Both the position numbers and the translations under genes were made by a program. A stretch of DNA of 64,000 nucleotides from Artemia franciscana (taxonomy: Eukaryota; Arthropoda; Branchiopoda; Anostraca; Artemiidae), in assembly GCF_032884065.1 (NCBI RefSeq), contig NC_088866.1:51964068-52028067 (forward strand), read 5' to 3'. The notes below the pieces were generated by a model that was not told the DNA's origin, did not search any database, and saw only the letters and a list, made by a program, of their open reading frames with translations. Positions 63,290 to 64,000 of the stretch are shown in pieces (positions within the stretch are counted from its first letter, which is position 1; the number at the start of each line of letters is the position of its first letter).

Positions 63290-64000
63290 GTCAAAAAGAC
63301 TCAACTATAAAGTACTTGATTGTATAGTATCGCTTTAACGTCATTTTCAGGTGGAATTAGGCTGTTTAAAACCCACCCCTTTCCTAAAGGCCAAACCTCT
63401 TTAAGATGCACTAGGACAGCAGCCATCAATGCCTTTATCAAAATTCAGGCCATGGGACAACAATAATTCCAGGTTCAGCTCATCATTAGTGTTGTTCAGT
63501 GTTTTTAGTTTTATTTATTTAGTTTGTTTACTTTTTGGCAAGAAATTTGAATTTAACCTGTTGATGACAGGCACAGTTCCTTTCGTAATTATTGTTAGAA
63601 GAAAAATCAATCACCTGACATCCATAGCTTAGGTAAGCTTATTACCATCTATTACTATTATGTATAAAAGTTAGGTTGGCCTAGGAGTGATCTGATGTTA
63701 ATGAAATTTGACATTTGGAAGGATATCGTGTCTCAGAGCTATTTTTTGAAATCCCGACCGGATCTGGTGACATTGGGGTTGGGTGACCTAAAATCTTGAA
63801 AAACACTTACAGTGAAAGGATTGGGATGAAAATTGGTGGGAAAAATAAGCAAAAGTCCTAGATACGTCATTGACATAACTGGAACAGTTGGCGGGGAAGG
63901 GTTAATTTGAAAAAATTAGAAAAAATGAGGTATTTTTAAATTACGAAGAAATGATTGGATCTCAATGAAACTTCAAATTTAGCATGACCTCGTAACTAAG
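63290..64000. repeat. Repeat sequences to window end
   Basis: 63288-63372 repeats the flank at 62513-62600. 63690-64000 shares phrases with the reversed repeat at 45220-45715 (GGAAGGATATCGTGTCTCAG, AGCTATTTTTTGAAATCCCG). No gene is seen. Confidence 0.6.

Overview
The window is animal nuclear DNA, most likely from an arthropod and possibly a crustacean. This is inferred from AT-rich sequence, genes with introns, very few host exons and a dense mix of non-LTR retrotransposons, a PIF/Harbinger element, Helitron fragments, foldback MITEs and long (TA)n tracts. The species call is an inference and I would not press it. No bacterial operons, CRISPR arrays or rRNA genes are visible.

Host genes are sparse. 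The best candidate is the first exon of a FAST-kinase-like mitochondrial protein on the minus strand (13157-14090). A phase-compatible candidate downstream exon lies at 1235-1432. Two related tRNA-like units lie near the right end (62442-62512 and 63217-63287).

Layout. 1-3.5 kb: LINE and RTE-type fragments. 4.4-7.8 kb: a tandem repeat unit and foldback MITEs, one with an almost perfect hairpin. 7.8-13 kb: mostly unassigned, with a pyrimidine-rich degenerate array at 9.8-10.3 kb. 14.6-19.35 kb: an apparently complete CR1-like LINE (LINE-A) with two intact ORFs and a canonical -1 slippery heptamer in the ORF overlap. It sits in a tandem array of units of about 400 bp that continues to 21.4 kb. 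21.4-22.2 and 32.7-34.6 kb: decayed relatives of LINE-A. 24.7-26.8 kb: hAT-like transposase fossil. 27.3-31.3 kb: a second LINE (LINE-B) with an intact ORF1 and a broken ORF2.

36.256-52.234 kb is the main discovery: a PIF/Harbinger-type DNA transposon of about 16 kb with 22-bp perfect terminal inverted repeats, a TAA target duplication on both sides and the two genes typical of the group. The plus-strand gene is a multi-exon Myb/SANT-like (trihelix) protein. The minus-strand gene is a two-exon DDE transposase. They converge. The introns and flanks have collected Helitron fragments in opposite orientations, MITEs, a segmental duplication and long TA tracts. Both genes carry one apparent lesion.

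52.3-57.9 kb: a nearly intact RNase H-bearing LINE (LINE-C, I-like) on the minus strand. ORF1 has zinc knuckles and ORF2 (endonuclease, RT, RNase H) is broken by one in-frame TAA. 58.5-59.1 kb: another RTE 3' end. The rest to 64 kb is unassigned apart from the tRNA-like units and a repeat shared with the inside of the Harbinger element.
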